Source: Linnemannia hyalina (Eukaryota > Mortierellomycota > Mortierellomycetes > Mortierellales > Mortierellaceae). Taken from it: a stretch of DNA of 64,000 bases. The notes below the pieces were generated by a model. That model was given only the letters and a program-made list of their open reading frames with translations. It had not been told where the DNA came from and made no database searches. This document shows, piece after piece, positions 46,020 to 59,027 of this stretch. Location: the NCBI GenBank assembly GCA_019671135.1, contig JAHRHY010000001.1:620001-684000 (forward strand), read 5' to 3'. Every line of letters starts with the position of its first letter. Position 1 is the stretch's first letter. A program made the position numbers and the translations under genes.

Positions 46020-46042
46020 ATGGACAAAATACATCGATGAAA

Positions 46043-46048
46043 AATAAA
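46043..46048 (+). terminator. Poly(A) signal AATAAA of PMT gene
   Basis: AATAAA 24 bases after the stop. Confidence 0.6.
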
Positions 46049-46092
46049 ACACTGTTCGTTACAACTTTTTCTGTTCTTCATTTTCAGTTTTT

Positions 46093-46098
46093 TTTATT
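46093..46098 (-). terminator. Candidate poly(A) signal of DEF1
   Basis: TTTATT on the plus strand, about 180 bases past the DEF1 stop and 45 bases beyond the PMT signal, so the two 3' ends probably overlap. Confidence 0.4.
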
Positions 46099-46274
46099 TT
46101 ACATGATCGGCGTAAGGCATACAAAAGAGAGGAGGGAGAAACATACACACAAATAAATGCTGACAAAAGTAAACAACTTTTTTGTTTTTCCACGATTGGT
46201 GGTGGTCCTGATGAAGAGAAAAGGAGGAAAGGAGGAAAGGGCGGAAAAGAGGAGGATGTAAACCGGAGCGGGTT

Positions 46275-49200
46275 TTAGTTCTGGGACCAGAACTGCTGCT
46301 GCTGGTTGCGTCCAGATCCCTGGTGCTGGCTGGGGTGGTAACCCTGGTGGTGGCTAGGGTACTGGTAGTTGGAGAACATCTGCTGCTGGTAGTAACCCTG
46401 CTGACCGCCCTGGTGCATGTTGTTGCTGTTGCCGTTGTTACCGCTGGGCTGTTGCTGTCCCTGAAGCGACGAGGCTCCCGATCCAGAGTTGCTGGACGAC
46501 TGCGATCCAGCAGTGGCGTTCTTGTCCGCTCCAGAGTAGTTGTTGTTGTTGGCACCGGAGTTACCCTTAGCGTTGTTGGTGGCGCTCGAGGTAGGTGTGG
46601 CAGGCTGCTGCTGGCTGCCCAAGAAGTTCTGCATACCGGGATTGTACTTGGCGTAAGGGTCGTTGTTCAAACCACCCATACCATGGATGCCAGCGGCAGA
46701 CATTTCCTCGTATCCGCCCTGAGAGTACTGGTTCGAGCTGTAGTTGCCGTAGGGCGAGCTGCTGGCAGCGGCACCGGGCTTGCTGGAGCCGTGCTGGGGC
46801 TGCTGCTGCTGTTGTTGCTGGTGCTGATACATGGGGTACATGTTCTTGTTGACAAAGGGCTGGCCGTATCCCGACTGCTGGTAGGCGTTAGGGAACTGGT
46901 TGGGCATGTAGTAGTAAGGGTAATAAGGCATGCCGGCCATGTTGGGGTAGGCCTGCTGCTGCTGTTGCTGCTGCTGGAGAGTCTGCTGAGCCTGAGTAGT
47001 GGCGGTGGTCGCGGCGCCCGTAGTGCTGACAGCGGGAGATGCATCCTGGTTGTACTTTCCATCGCGGGTCTGGTAGTTGTTGGCGCCGGTGACAGGGATC
47101 TGACCATATGTGGCAGGGTCGTAGTACATGGCTCTCTGGAGATCGTTTCCGTAAACAGCAGCGTAATCGTTGGGAAGCGAAGCCATGGGGCCCATGCCGA
47201 AAGAGCCCAACTGGTTAACGCCAGGAATGTACGAGCCATAGGGAGATCCCATGGCGTCGTGTCCCATGCCGGGGTGGTGGTGATGCTGGCCGAGGTAGTT
47301 GGCAGCGGGATCCTGCTTCACGTACGAGGCGTTGGTAGCAGCAGGGGAGAGACCGCTGGCAGCAGTGGCAGGGGAAGCAGCAGCAGCCTGGTATCCAGAG
47401 GCTCCTGAAGGAACGCTGGGCTGACGGCCATAGGCAGGCTGCTGCTGCTGGGCCTGGGGCTGAGCAGGGGCGGCATTCTGAGCGGGGACAGCAACGGGCT
47501 CGGGCTGAGCGGCTTGAACAGGCTGAGCGGGCTCAACAGGGGCAGCCTCAGGCTCAATAGAATCGGATTCGTCGTTCAATGAGAAGCTGCCAAACTTCAC
47601 AGCAACGCTCTGCAATGCCGAAGATCCGCTGGGCATGACAACGGGGGCATCCTGGTTCAAACGGCGGGGTTGGGGAGCGGCCTTGGCCTTCAATCCGGGG
47701 GGTCCGACAGGGGCAGCAGCCTTGGGCGAGGCAGGGGCAGCCTGAACGGGCTCAGGGGCGGCAACGACCTCAGGCTCGGGGGTAGCGGCGACAACCTCCT
47801 CGACCTTCTCCTCGACCTTCTTCTCCTCAATAACGGGCACGACAACCTCGGGCTCGGGAGTAGCAGGCTCGGGAGCCTTCTCTTCCTCAACAACAGCAGC
47901 GGCGACTTCAGGAACTTCCTCGACAACGGGCTCCTCAACCTTGGGAGCAACGACTTCGGGAGTGGGTATAGGGGTAGCAACAGGTGCGGGAGCGGGTGTA
48001 GGTGCGGGTGCAGCGACAGGTGCAGGTGCGGGTGCGGGTGCAGGTGTGGGTGCAGGGTTAGGCCTAGAGGTGCGATAAGACAAACAAAATAGCGTGTTAA
48101 TATCTGTCCGAACTTACAATCCTGGGGGTTTTTTGACTTCTGACCTCCAAGACCACATTTGCGATTAATATGCTTACTTGACAATCTTTGCCCATGACAT
48201 CTTGCTTCCGGCAGGAATGGTGGCAGTGTTCACTTTGCGAGGAGCGGGGGTAGCAGAAACAGCAGCCGCAACAATAGGGGATGCACCCCATGAGTCATCA
48301 GCTGCGGTTGTGGTGGATGTGGCGACGGCGGCGGTGGCAGGTGTATCTTTCGATCCGTTGGAGGCGAGAGTAGTATCATTAGTTGTTGCAGGCGTAGTAT
48401 CCGTTGTTGGCGTAGCATTCCAAGAGTCGGCTGCGGCTGCGGCGGTTGCGTCAGTCTGGTCATTTTTCTCTGCTTCGACATTGTCGGTGTTCCAGGATGA
48501 CTCTGAAGTGGTGGTAGTGTTGTTGACATCAGACTCTGTCTTGGCAGGGCGTCCGTTCCTATCGCCACCGTTCAATGCGCGAGGCGCGCCTCTTGTTGCG
48601 CCACCACGTCCGCCACGGAGTGAATCTACGCGTGTGTCAACAATTGGCTTCCTTGATTAGAACCGTGTTGCAAAATAACGAATGTCGCCCCTTGTTTGAA
48701 TCTACAACAGTCAATGAGTGGCCTTACCACCACGGCCGCGTCCTGCGAATCCACCGCGCTGGTTGTTGGAGGAACGGAAGTCTTGCTTCTCAGAGGTAGT
48801 CTTTGGCTTGGGGGTTTTCTTCTTTCCCTTCACCTCGCCCCACTGAGTGGCATGTCCTATAAGATTGGAATAAAAACGTAACAATAGGTCAGTACACTGT
48901 CGAGTTTGAGCAATATACATTTTTAATGTAATCTGAACGTTATTTCTGTTACAGAATAGGGACATGATCCGTCCAAAGATCAACAATTGTGGTTGAAACG
49001 AGGCAAGGAGGTGAAAGTTGCATAATACACAGAAGGGAAAGGTATTTGATCATCAAAACAAAAAGAACACAAATAACTCCATCCGTCGTTATCGATCAAC
49101 TTTCCTGCCTTGTCGCAAAGGGTCCTGAGTTGATGCAAGGGCTGTCTGTCTATCTGTCTACCGCTTCGGTTGCAATAACAAACAGTTGTGATCCTAATCT

Positions 49201-49904
49201 GTCAATGTCCCGCGGCTGTCAACGTAACAAGTCTGTTGTCCCTTCTTTTGTTTCGTATCTCATCCTGTGTCCGCAATTGTATCCACTTTTCCCACAGAGG
49301 GCACGGTCGGTACAACCAGAGCGATCAATGTAGTACACTCCCGTTATTGCCTAGCTCACCAACCACCACCTGACCCTATCAAGCTTTCTCATCTCTTTTT
49401 CTTTTGCTCTGTACGTCGTTATTTAACAACGCATACATCCCGGGAACCAGTAGTGACAATGCGAGATGGTGGCGAAGGGGAACCAAGAGGAGGTACGCTG
49501 ACACGATAAAAGATGAAATAGAAACAAATGCGAAACCCATCCAAACGGATTATCTGGGAAGGAGAAGGGGGCAGGATCAAAACAAAAGGGTTGCCAAATA
49601 GACAAGGGGGAACAGTAGGGGCAGAAGAAGAAGGAAGGTCTACCGGAAGGGAAAGGAGCGAGAATGAAAGCAGGAAACAAAAGGCTTTGAGAGGCAAAAA
49701 CAGCAACTCACCATCACTGATCCTGAGAATGGTAGATTCCAAATCACCGCCGGCATCTTGGATGGCGTACAAAAGGTCTTCCTCTGACCAGTCTGCGAAA
49801 AGTTCTTTGAGTGTTGACAGGGAGCCTCCATGTGCTTGACGAAGGTGACGGAGATCCTCTGGTTCATCTTTGCGACGTGTGTTATTGCTGTAAAAAGTGG
49901 CCAT
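46275..49904 (-). CDS. DEF1: DEF1-like RNA polymerase II degradation factor
   Basis: Four exons, 49904-49712, 48856-48728, 48625-48178 and 48063-46275, predict 852 residues. A CUE-type domain is at about 27-65 (STLKELFADWSEEDLLYAIQ, GGDLESTILRISDG). TQWGEVKGKKKTPK follows, as in yeast Def1, then an RGG patch (RGGFAGRGRGG), a Ser/Thr/Ala stretch ending KMSWAKIVK, a Pro-Ala-Thr/Glu-Val region, and a long Gln/Tyr/Asn-rich C-terminus. Def1 recruits the Elongin-Cullin ligase to stalled Rpb1 through its CUE domain, and in yeast its Gln-rich half is clipped off by the proteasome. The order of segments matches; sequence identity outside the CUE domain is low. Intron 1 is 855 bases. The next gene on this strand, URI1, also concerns RNA polymerase II. 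Confidence 0.88.
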
Positions 49905-50699
49905 TATATCTGTTTTCTCGTTTGTTTTGTTCGTCGGCGGCGGTAGCGGTAGTGGTAGAAAGGAAAGTAAGGATAATTGTGTAGTTTATTGAAGAGAAGA
50001 TAAGAAGACAGTTTCTGTAAGCAAAACTGATCAACTCGATCGATGATGGAACTTGCAAACAAAAAAGGTTGTTCAAACTCGAGCCTCTTTCTTCGTCCAA
50101 AAGTAACCTCCTGTCAGCGATGCGCGCGAACAATCGTTGTCGGTATTCTTATTCCTTCGACTGCATTCCCGTCGGTTGTCTACCACGCCCCTCGATCCTC
50201 TCCTTGCGATTGAACGTACGGCGGGTTCCATGTGTGTCTGCCGCCAATATGCCTTTTTCGGTGGCGTCCCTGATTCCCTGGATTGTCTTGTGTTATGTCC
50301 CGGATCGTTTGCTGCTGCTGTTTTACCTTATTGTATATATGAGGGTGGGTCGAGTTGTGTGTGTATGAGAGTGCGTAGGTATGCGTGGCTGTATTGCTTG
50401 TGTGCGAATTGGGTGGTGGTAGTGGTGATGGGTGGAAGGAGGGTAGGGAACGGTTGATGGTGAAAGGTGTGCAATGTGAAAAGAAATGGAAAAGAACAAA
50501 AAAGAAGTAACTTTCAACTTTGGCACCTCCAGTCTGTCGAATTTACACGTGATATGAGGTGGCTTGTTCAGAAAGGAGGAGATCTTCGCTCTACGATGGA
50601 GACGCGTTTTGCTTTTCAACAAGTCGCGCTTCGATACTCAAAACCCAAAAGATAAGAATGAAGGGTACGAGTTGAGAAGCAACGGCAAACAACGTAGGT
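49905..50699. other. Intergenic between URI1 stop and DEF1 start
   Basis: About 800 bases of DEF1 promoter and URI1 3' flank. It includes GGT/GTA-type simple sequence at 49935-49960 and a GT-rich stretch at 50340-50460. No coding frame is supported. Confidence 0.55.
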
Positions 50700-53600
50700 T
50701 TATTCTTTCGCTTGCTTGGCTAATGATCCAGTCAGCCTGGAGGCACGGAACAAGGACAGCTTCTTGGGTGGCACGTTCCTGTCATCCACAACTTCAGGCT
50801 TTACTTCCTCCTCCTCTTCTTCCTCGTCTTCTTCCTCATCCTCGTCGTCTTGATCTTCATCATACACTCCAATGACCTCGGCCTCAGGGATAATCATACC
50901 CGGAGGGATCACCACTTGTTTCTCCCATATTTCCTCAATGTCATCGCGTGTAAATGCACCATACTGAGCAATCATTGCCTGTCGGCGCTCCTGATACTCA
51001 CTCACAACCTACTGGTCGATTGGCCAACAGAAATGGTGAATTAACGTGTCAGCAAAAAGGTCATTTACAGTTGGCGACCTACATCACATTCACTAATAAC
51101 AACATAACCAGGCAAATCATACCTGACGCATTAGCATATCCTCCTCCAGTTCTTCTTCGTCTACGGGCTCGATCGTATCACGCTCGACAACAGCGCCTTT
51201 CAGGAGAGCAGTGTCCTTGAGCTTGGAGCTTTCCACAGCAGGGATCGTGCGCATAGCAGGCTCAGCCTTGGCCTTGGCTTTTGTACTCTTTGCTGATGCC
51301 TTGACAACTACTGGAGGTTCCCTCTCAACAACCACGCCGCTCGAGGCGGATCGTGACACCACTGCCGGGGCTGTTGCCCTTGGCCGACTGACGACCTCTT
51401 CCTCCTTCGATGGCTCGTCCGATAGAAGAACGTTTCTTCCTGGAACTGCTGGCTCTGGCTCCATACTGGATCTCTGCTGTTGCTGGCGGAACAAAGACGT
51501 TTTGCGGCGTCCACCTGATGTTGGCTCGACAGCAGCGCTTGAGGCGACTGGCTTTGTGAACGTGTTCTCGACCATATCCTTGATACCGGTAATTGGCACT
51601 GGTGCCGGGGAAGGAGGCACAACGTCCTTGACGACTACGGGTACACTCCTTTCAACCACCTCGAACACCCCTGGGGCTGACTTGAAACTGGGAGTAGGGG
51701 CTTTACGCTCAACGACACTGTCTGAAATGCCTCCAACTGCAGGTTTGGCCGGGGTACGCTCCTGAACCGTTCCCGCTGCTGCTCCTCCTCCTCCAGCTGC
51801 TGCTGCTGCTGCGCGACTTTGGGCAAACCTGGACATCTTTTTTGGTGCCGGTGCTGGGACTGGCTCTTGCTCGACCTCCATCTCCACGACAGCGGGTGTC
51901 TCTGTCTGTGCTCTTGCCTGCTTGAACAATGAAACCTTCTTGGGTGCAGGCTTCAACGCCGATTTGAGTGAGGTTGCCTCAGGTTCCGCTGATGGAGTCT
52001 CGAAGACGGGTGCCTTGCCAAGTCCTGAAGATCCTCCCGCTGCTGCCGTCATGTTGGCAAAGGTCGATTCCAGGTTCGCCATGTTAACAATTTGGTCCGA
52101 TCCTGCTGCCCGGACCGACTGTTGCTTGGCTCTCATCTGGTTGTACAAGTCCGCAGGCGATTTGGGTTTAGGCTTGGCTACTGCTGCTGTAGCTGTAGCT
52201 GCTGCTGTTGCCAAAGGAGTAGGGTGTGGTCCTGGAGGTGCGGTGGTTGCTGAGCGGACCTGACTAGGAGCAGACATGGCGTCGAACCTCTTGGTCTTGG
52301 ACATATGTTCGGCGAAATGCACACCCTTCTTCGTCTTCCGTGCAGCAGCCCCTCCACTTGATCCTTGAACCAGCGCGACCTCCTCTTCTTCTTCATCCTC
52401 CTCGTTTCCAGAGTGCTCCCAGACTTCCTCCTCATATTCCTCGTCCGAATCCAGAGCCTTAGGTCTGAATTCATCCTCACTCTCGCCATCATCATCTACA
52501 TCCTCATACTCGTCTGACTCTGTCTCTTCGTCCGATGTGACGTCCTCGCCAGCCTCACGACGGCGCTCCCTTTCGTCATCTTCGCGCTCCATCTCTTCAA
52601 TCCGATCCAAAATGGCTCTGTCTCTCGCTTGTTCCTCAGGCGTCTTTTGAGAACCGGGCAAAATCTGAGCATCCTCCGTTTTGGCACCCGTTGCCCCCTC
52701 TATTTCGACGTTCGTTGCCGCCTCCTCTGTATTGACATCCGTATCCTTCTTCTCCTCTGTATTGACATTCGTATCCTTCTTCTTCTCCTCCTCCTTTTCA
52801 TCAGCATCCTTATCTCCTTCACCAGCGTCGCCACGCCGTTCCTGTTCCTCTTCCTCGTCCTGAAGTTCCAGTTCAGCGATACGATCCAGCATAGCCTTGT
52901 CCCTTGCCTGCTCCTCGGCTGTCTTTTGAGAACCGCGCTTGCCCTGAGTCTTCTTGGCCTTGGCAGCCTTTTCCTCTTCGTCGTCCGAAAAGTAAGGTTC
53001 CGTGATCTCAACAATTGGCAGTCCTTCTTCGTTGTACTATTTACGAACAAGGAAACAATATAATCACACATTAGCCGTCGTGTTATTCGAATGCTCACGA
53101 ATATATGCGCAGCGGCGCTCATGGTGTAATTTAGCTCTTACCTCCTGTCCTCCAAGGAGTCCTGGAGCCATGCCACTCTTGTTGCGAATCTCATCCTCCT
53201 GTGCCTTCAGCTTTTCAATGTTTTCCTGCACCACTATTGAAAAATAAAGAAGACGCGGTACATGATTAGCTTTTACTTTCATAGATTAAACTTTCCCGAC
53301 TCAAAGTGAGAAAAAAAAGTAGAAAACATAGACTTACACTCCATGCGCCTTTCAACAATTTCCGCTGCTTGGACAGCAGACCGGTCAACAAACCAGTTGT
53401 CGCCCAACATCACCAGAACCTCGTTCGTATGGATAATCTTTCCAGGCATGAACGCCAAATTACCGATGGGCACCTATTACAAGTATCAAAAACATCGCAC
53501 ATGAATGTTAGGTCCCAAACTTTTAGGCCAGCTGCGATAGCTATTTTTCTCCTTCGTGAAATATATTGTCTACACGCACCATGACGGGATGGGAGATCTC

Positions 53601-53768
53601 CTTGGGGAGGTCCAAGAGGGTGGTTTTGAGAGCCTGATAATCAGATTCGTAGTTCTTCCACCTGGCGAGCTCCTCGTCCAGTTGTGTCAGTGCTGCCGAG
53701 AACTTTGAAAAGTAGTTGGCGAGCTCTGATGTTTCTGCTGCGCGATCGGGTTCCTGTGAGCGATCCAT
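50700..53768 (-). CDS. URI1: URI1/Bud27-like unconventional prefoldin
   Basis: Five exons, 53768-53580, 53473-53338, 53233-53142, 53036-51123 and 51008-50700, predict 879 residues (Bud27 is 796). The first 140 residues are an alpha-type prefoldin: two coiled-coil helices around a beta hairpin (VPIGNLAFMPGKIIHTNEVL, GDNWFVDRSAVQAAEIVERR). A very acidic middle carries two copies of an EEQARD-x-A-x-LDRI helix. The remainder is disordered apart from a short motif repeated four times: KKVSLF, KKMSRF, RKTSLF and, at the end, KKLSLFRASRLTG. URI binds RPB5 and the R2TP/prefoldin-like complex for assembly of RNA polymerases, and acts downstream of TOR. The RPB5-binding part is not obvious by eye. Confidence 0.9.
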
Positions 53769-54048
53769 TGTAAATTGTAGGGAGGGGTGTTTGTGGGAAT
53801 GAAGAGAAAGAGGAGAAGTGATTCGCAACCGTGTGCCACCTTTTCTACTTTTTTTTTTGTTGCTGACAGAAAAAGCAGTCACCCACCTTTGCGTTCAAAG
53901 TTCAAAGCAACTGTCCTCGCGAAATTGTGAAAATGAAATGTGTATTGTTGATGCGTTCGCCCGTCGTTATTGCCTTCGTACTCCATTGTACGGCCGCCGG
54001 TCCTATCTAATGCTTCCTATCCAAGGTGCTACTGCAACTATATCTCTC

Positions 54049-55858
<1,810 letters not shown>

Positions 55859-57294
55859 CTATTTTGCTGGCGCAGACGATGAGGAGGCTGCTGCTGCTGC
55901 TGCCTTAGTTTCGGTCAAGCTGGGACCCTGGGTGGCAGGTGTAAAAGTTGCGAACATGAGGTACGAGGTATGGCCACGCTGCTCGGCTGGGAGACGGGTC
56001 ACCACCACATTCTTGGGCTCAATTCTCCCTCTTGGCTCAGCTTCGGAAGCAGAGGCAGTTGTCTCCGATCCAATGACGGGTGTTGAGGCCGTTGTCGACA
56101 CACTGTCCTCCATCTCAGATTCCGTGGTAGAGTTGGGTGTAGCCGCTGCAGATGACTGGTTGCTGTCATCAACTGAAGGTTCCACCTTGATGCTCTTGTT
56201 GATATGACCACTGCTGCTCTCTTCATCCTGAGTGTTGTTGTTGCTATCGTCACGAACCACGCGAGGGGCGGCACGCTTTCTCTTCTTCTCAACCGCCCGC
56301 TGCTTCTCCATGGCCTCGTCAATGGTCCACATAGGGATCACACGGATCTCGTTGAAGCGGATCAAGCACTCGTACATCTGAATGTCGACAAATCCTTGCT
56401 CGGTCAATGCTGTGACAGTCCTGGAGATCTGCTCGATACAAGGACTGAATGTGCAGATCTTGCCGACCTTATTCTGCTTAAACGCCTTCTTCGCTGATGC
56501 CACCGCCTCCCAAGGTGCAGGCAAATCCAAAAATACTATTGCAAGAGAAGTCAATACACAGCATTAGAAAAAGTTCTCACCCCTAGAGCCATACTCTGTC
56601 GATTATTGCCACCAAGTCCAATAGGTCAAATGACACTTACCGGCGTCGACCTTGTTCTCAAGGTCAAATCCATCCTTGCAGACATCTCTGCAACGCAGGG
56701 TAACCAAATCTGACAATCCATGCTCCTCAAACTCCTTCTTGGCAGCATTGACACGTTCCTGATGGTACTCGAACGAGTACAAATGTCCATGGGGTGCCAA
56801 CGTCCTAGCAATCGAATGCGAGAACGATCCCGATCCAGTTCCAGACTCAATCATCGACATTCCAGGCTTGAGGTTCAAATAGTTCATGACGAACGAGATA
56901 TCGGCAATATACAAGATCTGGGTCCGGTGAGGCAAGACCAATGTCCAGAGTTCTGGGGTAGGGTAGAGCAAGAAGAGGAATCCACGGCCGGTGTTTGAGC
57001 CGAGCTTTGTGCCATACTCCAGTCCGATCATGTCCGAGTGCTTGTAGTTTCCGAATTTGCAGTTGAAGTACTCTCCATCCTTAACGCGGATAATGCTCAT
57101 GTTCTCCTTACTCTACTTGGATTGGGCGTAAATGAATAGTTGGTTAGCAACTTTGTTCGATTGTTGTCGCTCGTTTGTTGTGTTTATGAGGGCAGATATC
57201 GTACCAGGTACATGACGACATTGTCGCCTTCCTCGATGGTGTTGTTTTTCTTGTAGGTGGCGAAGCTCTGCTTCTCGACTGCTGTTTCGCTCAT
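55859..57294 (-). CDS. TRM61: tRNA (adenine-58-N1)-methyltransferase catalytic subunit
   Basis: Three exons, 57294-57205, 57112-56641 and 56535-55859, predict 412 residues. After a short N-terminal barrel come YPTPELWTLVLPHRTQILY, the SAM-binding ESGTGSGS (about 119-126), DVCKDGFDLE, FLDLPAPWEAV and FSPCIEQISRTV, all diagnostic of Trm61/TRMT61A. With Trm6 it forms the nuclear tetramer that makes m1A58 in tRNA, notably initiator tRNA-Met. Trm6 is not in the window. Between residues about 270 and 370 is a Ser/Thr/Glu-rich insert; GHTSYLMFATF closes the catalytic fold. The first exon reads EEGDNVVMYL. The start codon lies 268 bases from that of the RNase P/MRP subunit, facing away. Confidence 0.94.
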
Positions 57295-57562
57295 GATGGA
57301 TGCCGGAAGGGGGATGTGGATGGGTTTGGGTGTGATGGTACAACGACAGGGACAGCCATGTAAGCGATCGCCTCTGTCTCCAAGAAAAAAAGAAAAGAAC
57401 ACGAGGCAGTCACACCCAACGCTGTTTTGTGTTTGTGTGGCTGAAATCCAGTTAACCTTTGAACTACAGCTCAACTTTCAACTTTCGCCTCAACGCCAAA
57501 CTCAACCAAGGACGAAGGACATCGCCAACATCCCAACAACAACAACAACAACAACAACAACC
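57295..57562. promoter_or_regulatory. Divergent promoter, TRM61 / RNase P-MRP subunit
   Basis: 268 bases between two head-to-head start codons. The plus-strand side ends in a (CAA)n leader (57535-57561) directly before the ATG. Shared control is inferred from distance alone. Confidence 0.5.
57535..57561 (+). repeat. (CAA)n in the 5' leader
   Basis: About nine CAA units reaching the start codon at 57563. CAA leaders are unstructured, which would suit scanning; that is inference. Confidence 0.85.
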
Positions 57563-58879
57563 ATGAGCGACGCGAACAGCAAAGTGGCACGGCTACAATT
57601 CCTCTGGAAGGCATCCCACCTCCTCCTCACCCAATGTCCCGGCGCATCATCCCACTACATGTCCCAGTTCCTCTCCCTCGCCAACGACCAAGACCTCCGC
57701 CTTCACGAAGATATCCAGACAAGGTCCTGTGCCGCCTGTGGGACCATCTTTATCCCTGGCGTCAATTCTAAAATCAGAGTCGTCCCTGTGGCCGAGACGC
57801 GCGTTAAGCGAGAGAAACGGAAAAGAGTCGAGCGCAAGAAGGCTAAACAGGACAAGAAGAAGCACCAGCAGAAGGCGCAGGAAGCAGCGGGAGGATCTGA
57901 TCAGGCGGCGGTTTCTTCTGAGGGCAACTCTACAACAACAACAACAACAACAACAACGAGTCAACCAGTAGGATCAGGGTTAGACACTACCAAGACTACA
58001 ACGACAACAACAACCAAATCGTCACAACAGGCACCACCACCACGTCCCAAGAAAATCATCCACATTACACCCCACACAGAACTCGCTCAACAGCAGCAGC
58101 AACAACAAACCCAGCAACGCATCAACATCCGCAACGGCTCCACTGCTACCGCTAACACCTCAAAACCCGACAAACACGCCAACCAGATCCTGAACCACGT
58201 CATCTACTCCTGTCAACGCTGCGATCGCATCACAGAACTACCTGGAACCAAGGAAGGCGTTCTCCATACCCGTGTCAAGGTCACTAAACCAGTCTCGCAT
58301 CGACGGAAACTTAAGGATCTCCAGAAGCAACAACAACAACAGCAACAGCAACTACAAGAACCTGTCGCCGTTAGAGCCACCCCTACTTCAGCGGCAAGTA
58401 CGAACCCTTCAACACCAACATCAACAACATCAGGACTTCAACCACTCAATACAATCACATCCGCAAGGTCTTCACCCAAACTACCATTTACGCCGACCAA
58501 CAACAACACAAACGCAAAACGACCAGCTTTCTCTCATTCTTCACCATCTCCAGCAGCGGGGGCAGGACACCAGGACCTCAAACGGACAAAGTACTCTGTC
58601 TCTTTACCGGCCTCGCCCACCGCAGGACTCTCGAGAGCAACATCCGCAGCACCCTCTGCGGCAACATCTCCAGCAGCCTCACCTCGCCCCTTTGGATCGG
58701 ACGACATGAAACCTGGTCTCGGTGGCGGTGGTGGCAACAACAAGAAGAAAAAGAAGGGTGGTCTTATCAGCATGCTCGCCAACCAAAAACCCAAGGACTC
58801 CGACGCAGGTGCTGGCGGATCTGCCGGTGGCAGTGGTGGTGGTGACAGTGTCCTCGCCAACTTTTTGATGGGTCTCTGA
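57563..58879 (+). CDS. RNase P/MRP subunit, Rpr2/Rpp21/Snm1 family
   Basis: A single exon predicts 438 residues. The N-terminal helices (RLQFLWKASHLLL, HYMSQFLSLANDQDLRLH) lead to the first zinc knuckle, C56-x2-C59 in RSCAACGTIFIPGV. The second knuckle, SCQRCDR, comes only after about 150 residues of Lys-rich and Gln/Thr-rich low complexity. In the usual protein the knuckles are about 30 residues apart. The C-terminal half is Pro/Thr/Ser-rich and ends in a Gly-rich segment with a basic KKKKKGG patch. The family serves RNase P (tRNA 5' maturation) or RNase MRP (rRNA processing); which one cannot be decided here. The start is set at 57563 because a longer frame would run into TRM61 exon 1. Confidence 0.88.
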   Translation: MSDANSKVARLQFLWKASHLLLTQCPGASSHYMSQFLSLANDQDLRLHEDIQTRSCAACGTIFIPGVNSKIRVVPVAETRVKREKRKRVERKKAKQDKKKHQQKAQEAAGGSDQAAVSSEGNSTTTTTTTTTSQPVGSGLDTTKTTTTTTTKSSQQAPPPRPKKIIHITPHTELAQQQQQQQTQQRINIRNGSTATANTSKPDKHANQILNHVIYSCQRCDRITELPGTKEGVLHTRVKVTKPVSHRRKLKDLQKQQQQQQQQLQEPVAVRATPTSAASTNPSTPTSTTSGLQPLNTITSARSSPKLPFTPTNNNTNAKRPAFSHSSPSPAAGAGHQDLKRTKYSVSLPASPTAGLSRATSAAPSAATSPAASPRPFGSDDMKPGLGGGGGNNKKKKKGGLISMLANQKPKDSDAGAGGSAGGSGGGDSVLANFLMGL

Positions 58880-58911
58880 GCCCTCTCTCTCTCTCTCTTT
58901 GTCCCAACAAT

Positions 58912-58917
58912 AATAAA
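58912..58917 (+). terminator. Poly(A) signal AATAAA of the RNase P/MRP gene
   Basis: AATAAA 33 bases after the stop. Confidence 0.6.
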
Positions 58918-58966
58918 AGATCTGAAAACAACAGCAACTGTACCATCGTTTGTAAAAAAAAGGACG

Positions 58967-58972
58967 TTTATT
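58967..58972 (-). terminator. Poly(A) signal of AsnRS gene
   Basis: TTTATT on the plus strand, 56 bases past the AsnRS stop. With the signal at 58912 it forms a compact convergent terminator of about 60 bases. Confidence 0.6.
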
Positions 58973-59027
58973 ATTTGGAAGGAAGACACACTCTAAAAAT
59001 GAAAAAGTCAGCAGAGCTGTGCTATAT

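Noticed and set aside
46323..47408. 361-codon open frame on the plus strand
   Set aside because: It lies antisense to DEF1 exon 4, whose Gln/Ala/Pro-rich coding keeps the opposite strand free of stops; the product is low-complexity Val/Leu/Gly.
57257..57562. N-terminal extension of the RNase P/MRP subunit frame
   Set aside because: The upstream Met sits inside TRM61 exon 1 on the opposite strand, and the family domain begins just after the Met at 57563, which follows a CAA leader.
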